A DNA stretch of 64,000 nt from an uncultured Alphaproteobacteria bacterium (GTDB lineage Bacteria; Pseudomonadota; Alphaproteobacteria; Caulobacterales; Hyphomonadaceae). The notes under the pieces were generated by a model, which did no database searches, had not been told where the DNA came from, and saw only the letters and a program-made list of their open reading frames with translations. The stretch's first letter is position 1, and each line of letters opens with the position of its first letter. This document shows positions 60,705-64,000 of this stretch, one piece after another. Where the stretch lies: positions 1 through 64,000 of the forward strand of contig CAIMMO010000071.1 of assembly GCA_903842595.1 (NCBI GenBank). The letters run 5' to 3'. The translations under genes were made by a program, and so were the position numbers.

Positions 60705-62870
60705 ATGCCGTCTCGACCACGAATCGTATCGGTGCTGTTGCCACAGCCCCTGCCGGAGCCGTTCGACTACGAACTGCCCGAAACCCTCAACGCGGGTCCC
60801 GGCAGCTTCGTGACTGTGTCCCTGGGGCCCCGCGAGGTGACCGGCGTCGTCTGGGCCGAACGCGCCACGCCGTCCAACCGGAAGCTGAAACCGGTGCAGG
60901 ATGTCATCGGCGCGCCGGGCCTTTCCGCCAACATGCGCAGCTTCATCGAGCGGGCGGCAAAGTACATCTGCGCTCCATCCGGCATGGTCCTCGCCATGGC
61001 GATGCGATCGCGCGAAGCGCTGGACGAGCCGCCGGTCGAGACGCTGGTTGTCCGTACCGGAGACACGCCGCCGCGCATGACGCCCGCGCGCGAGCAGGCG
61101 TTGGCCCAAGCCACCGAGCCCATGTCGGGCGCCGAACTTGCGCGAAAGGCTGGCGTTTCCCCGGGCGTGGTGAAGGGTCTGCTGGAAGCTGGCGCGTTGA
61201 TGCATGTCGAGCGCTCGCTCGATCCGCCGTTTCCGCTGCCCGATCCAGATCTCCCCGCCAAGCAGCTCACTGGCGAACAGGCCGAAACGTCAGCATACCT
61301 GCGCGGGATGGTGCGTGAGGCCACGTTCCGCGCCGCGCTTCTCGATGGCGTGACCGGGTCTGGCAAGACGGAAGTCTATTTCGAGGCAATCGCAGAGGCG
61401 CTGCAGGACCCTGAGGCTCAGGTCCTCGTCCTTCTGCCGGAGATTGCACTGACACAGGCCGTGACGTCCCGTTTCGAAGATCGCTTCGGCGTTGCGCCGG
61501 CCGAATGGCATTCCGCGGCCGGTTCATCGGCCCGTCGACGGGTCTGGCGTGAAGTGGCGGCGGGCAGGGCGCGTATCGTGGTTGGCGCACGCTCGGCATT
61601 GTTCCTGCCATTTGCGAAACTTCGACTGATCATCGTCGATGAAGAACACGACCAGTCCTACAAGCAGGAGGACGGCGTCCTCTATCACGCACGCGATCTT
61701 GCGGTTCTGCGGGCATCGGTCGAGCAATGCGCAATCATCCTCGCCTCTGCGACGCCATCGCTTGAGACACTGCACAACGCGCAGGCAGGAAAGTACGTTC
61801 ACCTTCGCCTGCACGCGCGCCCCGGCGTCGCCACCTTGCCGAAGATCGCACTCGCAGACATGCGCGTGGAGCCGCCAGAGACGGGGCGCTGGATCGGTCC
61901 GCAGCTTGCGGGCGCCATTGAGCAGACGCTGGCGGCGAAAGAGCAGGCGCTTCTGTTCCTCAATCGCCGCGGTTACGCGCCCTTGGTGATCTGTCGCGCC
62001 TGTGGCGAACGACTGAAGGCGCCCGACACGGATTCGTGGCTGGTCGAGCATCGCTATACCGGCCGACTTGTCTGCCACCTCACTGGCTTCACGATGGAGA
62101 AGCCGCTGGCCTGCCCCCATTGCGGCGCGCGCGGCTCACTGACCGGGGTCGGTCCAGGCGTTGAACGGCTGGCGGAGGAAGTCCATACGCGCTTCCGTGG
62201 TGCGCGCGTCGAAATCCTGTCGTCCGATACCGTCGCGTCGGCCGACGATCTGCGCAGCCTGATCGCTCGCATGGAGACTGGCGCGATCGACATTCTGATC
62301 GGGACGCAGATCGTCGCCAAAGGCCACAACTTTCCGACGCTGACACTTGTTGGCGTGGTCGATGCAGACGCCGGCCTGCGTGGCGGCGATCTCCGCGCCG
62401 GCGAGCGCACCTTTCAGCTGCTGCTGCAGGTCGCAGGACGGGCGGGGCGGGCGGACAGGCCGGGCCGCGCCATCATCCAGACCTATGCGACCGAAAGTCC
62501 TGCGATCGCGCTGCTGGCCGCCGGGGATCGCGACGCCTTCATCGCCCACGAGCTGGACCAGCGCCGGCTCGTGGGCTTCCCGCCCTATGGCCGTCTCGGC
62601 GCAGTGATCCTGTCCGCGCCTACCGCCGAACAGGTCGACGATGCTGCCCGGATGCTGAGCGAAGGCCAGCCCAATGCCGCAGGCATCGATGTGTGGGGTC
62701 CAGCGCCAGCGCCGATCACCATCCTGCGCGGCCGCCATCGCCGGCGTTTCCTCGTGCGCTCGGATCGCAATGTCGATCTCTCGTCTTTCCTGGCGGCGTG
62801 GAAGGAGCGCGTGAAGCTCCCCGCTTCTGTCCGCATGACGCTGGATGTGGAGCCCTACAGCTTCATGTGA
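60705..62870 (+). CDS. priA: Primosomal replication restart helicase PriA, altered zinc domain
   Basis: PriA reloads the replisome at collapsed forks. The 721-residue protein has the 3' DNA-binding N domain (1-110), helicase motifs GVTGSGKTEVY (215-225), VDEEHD (311-316), ASATPSLE and GTQIVAKGHNFP, and QVAGRAGRA. The zinc region has only five of the eight usual cysteines (430, 433, 457, 470, 473). The positions expected to be Cys are Ala439, Thr442 and Thr460. Otherwise full length and intact. Divergent from xerC. Confidence 0.96.
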   Translation: MPSRPRIVSVLLPQPLPEPFDYELPETLNAGPGSFVTVSLGPREVTGVVWAERATPSNRKLKPVQDVIGAPGLSANMRSFIERAAKYICAPSGMVLAMAMRSREALDEPPVETLVVRTGDTPPRMTPAREQALAQATEPMSGAELARKAGVSPGVVKGLLEAGALMHVERSLDPPFPLPDPDLPAKQLTGEQAETSAYLRGMVREATFRAALLDGVTGSGKTEVYFEAIAEALQDPEAQVLVLLPEIALTQAVTSRFEDRFGVAPAEWHSAAGSSARRRVWREVAAGRARIVVGARSALFLPFAKLRLIIVDEEHDQSYKQEDGVLYHARDLAVLRASVEQCAIILASATPSLETLHNAQAGKYVHLRLHARPGVATLPKIALADMRVEPPETGRWIGPQLAGAIEQTLAAKEQALLFLNRRGYAPLVICRACGERLKAPDTDSWLVEHRYTGRLVCHLTGFTMEKPLACPHCGARGSLTGVGPGVERLAEEVHTRFRGARVEILSSDTVASADDLRSLIARMETGAIDILIGTQIVAKGHNFPTLTLVGVVDADAGLRGGDLRAGERTFQLLLQVAGRAGRADRPGRAIIQTYATESPAIALLAAGDRDAFIAHELDQRRLVGFPPYGRLGAVILSAPTAEQVDDAARMLSEGQPNAAGIDVWGPAPAPITILRGRHRRRFLVRSDRNVDLSSFLAAWKERVKLPASVRMTLDVEPYSFM

Positions 62871-62964
62871 TACGGACGTCCAAAGCAATCATCGATGCGG
62901 GCACGGAGCTGACGGGGCTGTCGATCGCCCGGCCATCAGCCGCGTATGCTCAAGGGAGGGCGCC

Positions 62965-63756
62965 ATGGGATATCTGAGGCTTCGCCAGATCGCACTTGTC
63001 GCCAGGGATCTGGCGGCGGTCGAGAAGCAGATCGCCGACGTGCTTGGGCTGGAGATCTGTCATCGCGATCCCGGCGTCGGCAAGTATGGTCTGCACAATG
63101 CGCTTTTTCCGATGAGCGGGACATTTCTTGAGGTCGTCTCGCCGCTGACCGAAGGCACGGCTGGCGGTCGGTATCTTGAGCGTCGCAGGGGCGATGGCGG
63201 ATACATGTACATCGTCGACTGCGACGACCTGGAGCGGCGGCGCGATCATTTCAAGGCGATGGGCGTGCGGCTGGTGCAGGATCTGAAGTCAGGCGACGAG
63301 GTTTCCACATCCGAGGCGCTTCACCTGCATCCGAAAGATACCGGCGCGACGCTTCTCTCGGTTGACCGACATTCGGGCGGTGCGGATGTGATGGGGGGAT
63401 ATCACTGGGCTGGTCCGCGCTGGCAGGAGAAGGACCGCTCCAAAACCGTCGCGGCGATCACCGGAGCGCGGATGCAATGCGATGATCCGTCGACGACGGC
63501 CGATCGCTGGAGCAAGCTCCTGGAGCGTCCAGTCGAGCGGAGCGAGGGAGGTATCTGGACGATCGAACTCGATAATGCCCGCGCGCGGTTCTCGCCGCTG
63601 GAGGATGATCGCGGTGAGGGCCTTTCGGCTGTTCGGCTGTCCTGCCGGGATGCGAAGGCGATCCTTGCCAATGCGGACAAGGCGGGTGTGAAGATCGGCG
63701 AGGTTCCGAGCGGACCGTTTGTCGAGCTTTGCGGAACGCGGTTTGTCCTGGCCTAG
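62965..63756 (+). CDS. VOC/glyoxalase-like protein
   Basis: The 263-residue protein starts MGYLRLRQIALVARDLAAVEKQIAD, with GGGAGG 6 nt before the ATG. The N-terminal VOC domain has LGLEICHRDPGVGKYGLHNALFP and the downstream GATLLSVDRHSGG. The second half (~150-263) is another degenerate VOC module (CDDPSTTADRWSKLLER, FVELCGTRFVLA). Possible metal-dependent lyase or dioxygenase; substrate unknown. The stop codon shares CTAG with the convergent gene. Confidence 0.82.
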   Translation: MGYLRLRQIALVARDLAAVEKQIADVLGLEICHRDPGVGKYGLHNALFPMSGTFLEVVSPLTEGTAGGRYLERRRGDGGYMYIVDCDDLERRRDHFKAMGVRLVQDLKSGDEVSTSEALHLHPKDTGATLLSVDRHSGGADVMGGYHWAGPRWQEKDRSKTVAAITGARMQCDDPSTTADRWSKLLERPVERSEGGIWTIELDNARARFSPLEDDRGEGLSAVRLSCRDAKAILANADKAGVKIGEVPSGPFVELCGTRFVLA

Positions 63757-64000
63757 AGCGTCCACACCCGTGCAGTCTTGACCGGGTGGTTCTCGATTTC
63801 GGTTGTTGTTTCCACCGCATACTCCGCCACCTGCCGGAAGGCGTTGCGCGGAAAGTAGGTTCGGCCAGGGTCGCCCGCGAAGATTGTTGCGCCGTTGGCG
63901 TGGGCGCGTTCGAGCATTGTGCGGAAGAGGCGCGCCGGCGTCTGTTCGTAGAATACGTCAGCGGCGAGGATCACGTCGTAGTCTGGTGGATCGCCGTTCA
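63753..64000 (-). CDS. Class I methyltransferase, C-terminal part (5' end outside window)
   Basis: The frame is open to the right edge. The visible ~80 residues begin PDYDVILAADVFYEQTP, continue ATIFAGDPGRTYFPRNAFRQVAEYAV and end VKTARVWTL. This is the C-terminal half of the nicotinamide-N-methyltransferase-like/ETF-beta lysine methyltransferase (PrmA-like) group: motif IV region D-VFYE and a GDPGR loop. The SAM-binding motif I is outside the window. Confidence 0.8.
   Translation of the reverse strand, partial: NGDPPDYDVILAADVFYEQTPARLFRTMLERAHANGATIFAGDPGRTYFPRNAFRQVAEYAVETTTEIENHPVKTARVWTL

Overview
The window is GC-rich, densely coded chromosomal DNA from an alphaproteobacterium. The best guess is Caulobacterales/Hyphomonadaceae. 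This rests on a GapR (DUF2312) homologue, the run ffh - chorismate mutase - rpsP - acetyltransferase - rimM, priA divergent from xerC, a DUF1194 protein, a CYP153-type P450, a legumain-family (C13) peptidase and many small alphaproteobacterial lipoproteins. No rRNA, tRNA, CRISPR array or recognisable insertion sequence was seen.

Layout. 0-11 kb: the tail of a secreted S8 protease, a 55-residue membrane peptide, a lipoprotein behind a possible LacI-type operator, the osmoregulated-glucan glucosyltransferase OpgH without OpgG, a dipeptidyl peptidase IV, an MFS transporter and a MltB-like lytic transglycosylase. 11-20 kb: rpmJ with a clear sigma-70 promoter, a TPR lipoprotein, gapR, a double-hotdog thioesterase, a C13 peptidase, purE-purK, a diguanylate cyclase with an intact I-site, a DUF1194 vWA protein, a racemase-family protein and a transglutaminase-like protein. 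20-24 kb: ffh, chorismate mutase, rpsP, a GNAT gene and rimM, tightly packed; rimM ends in a 15-bp tandem repeat and runs into a convergent GT39 gene where trmD/rplS would usually follow. 24-29 kb: GT39 plus GT2 membrane glycosyltransferases, a CYP153 hydroxylase and a PIG-L-type lipoprotein.

29-42 kb is the accessory part. About 1.1 kb of decayed DNA leads into a VirB-type type IV secretion cluster in the order virB1-B2-B3-B4-B6-B9-B10-B11. No virB5, virB7, virB8, virD4 or relaxase is visible. A DUF1800/DUF1501 pair on the other strand follows, then about 0.9 kb of decayed DNA containing a truncated second copy of the PIG-L lipoprotein. The block is thus bracketed by two same-orientation PIG-L sequences, which suggests an inserted or rearranged segment.

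42-64 kb: two amidases, fhs (one-carbon metabolism) with a VOC gene, an acyl-CoA dehydrogenase, a degenerate GGDEF/EAL-like protein, a GT4 glycosyltransferase, a zinc-free MDR oxidoreductase, a GST-fold protein, a rhomboid protease, a small heat-shock protein with a ROSE-like RNA thermometer, a lipoprotein methyltransferase overlapping an EamA transporter, xerC/priA, a VOC protein and the end of a methyltransferase. The genes mostly form short overlapping pairs rather than one pathway. The best leads are the incomplete T4SS and its repeat-bracketed setting, the RNA thermometer and a second Shine-Dalgarno-masking hairpin, the degenerate signalling protein, and the altered zinc site of PriA.
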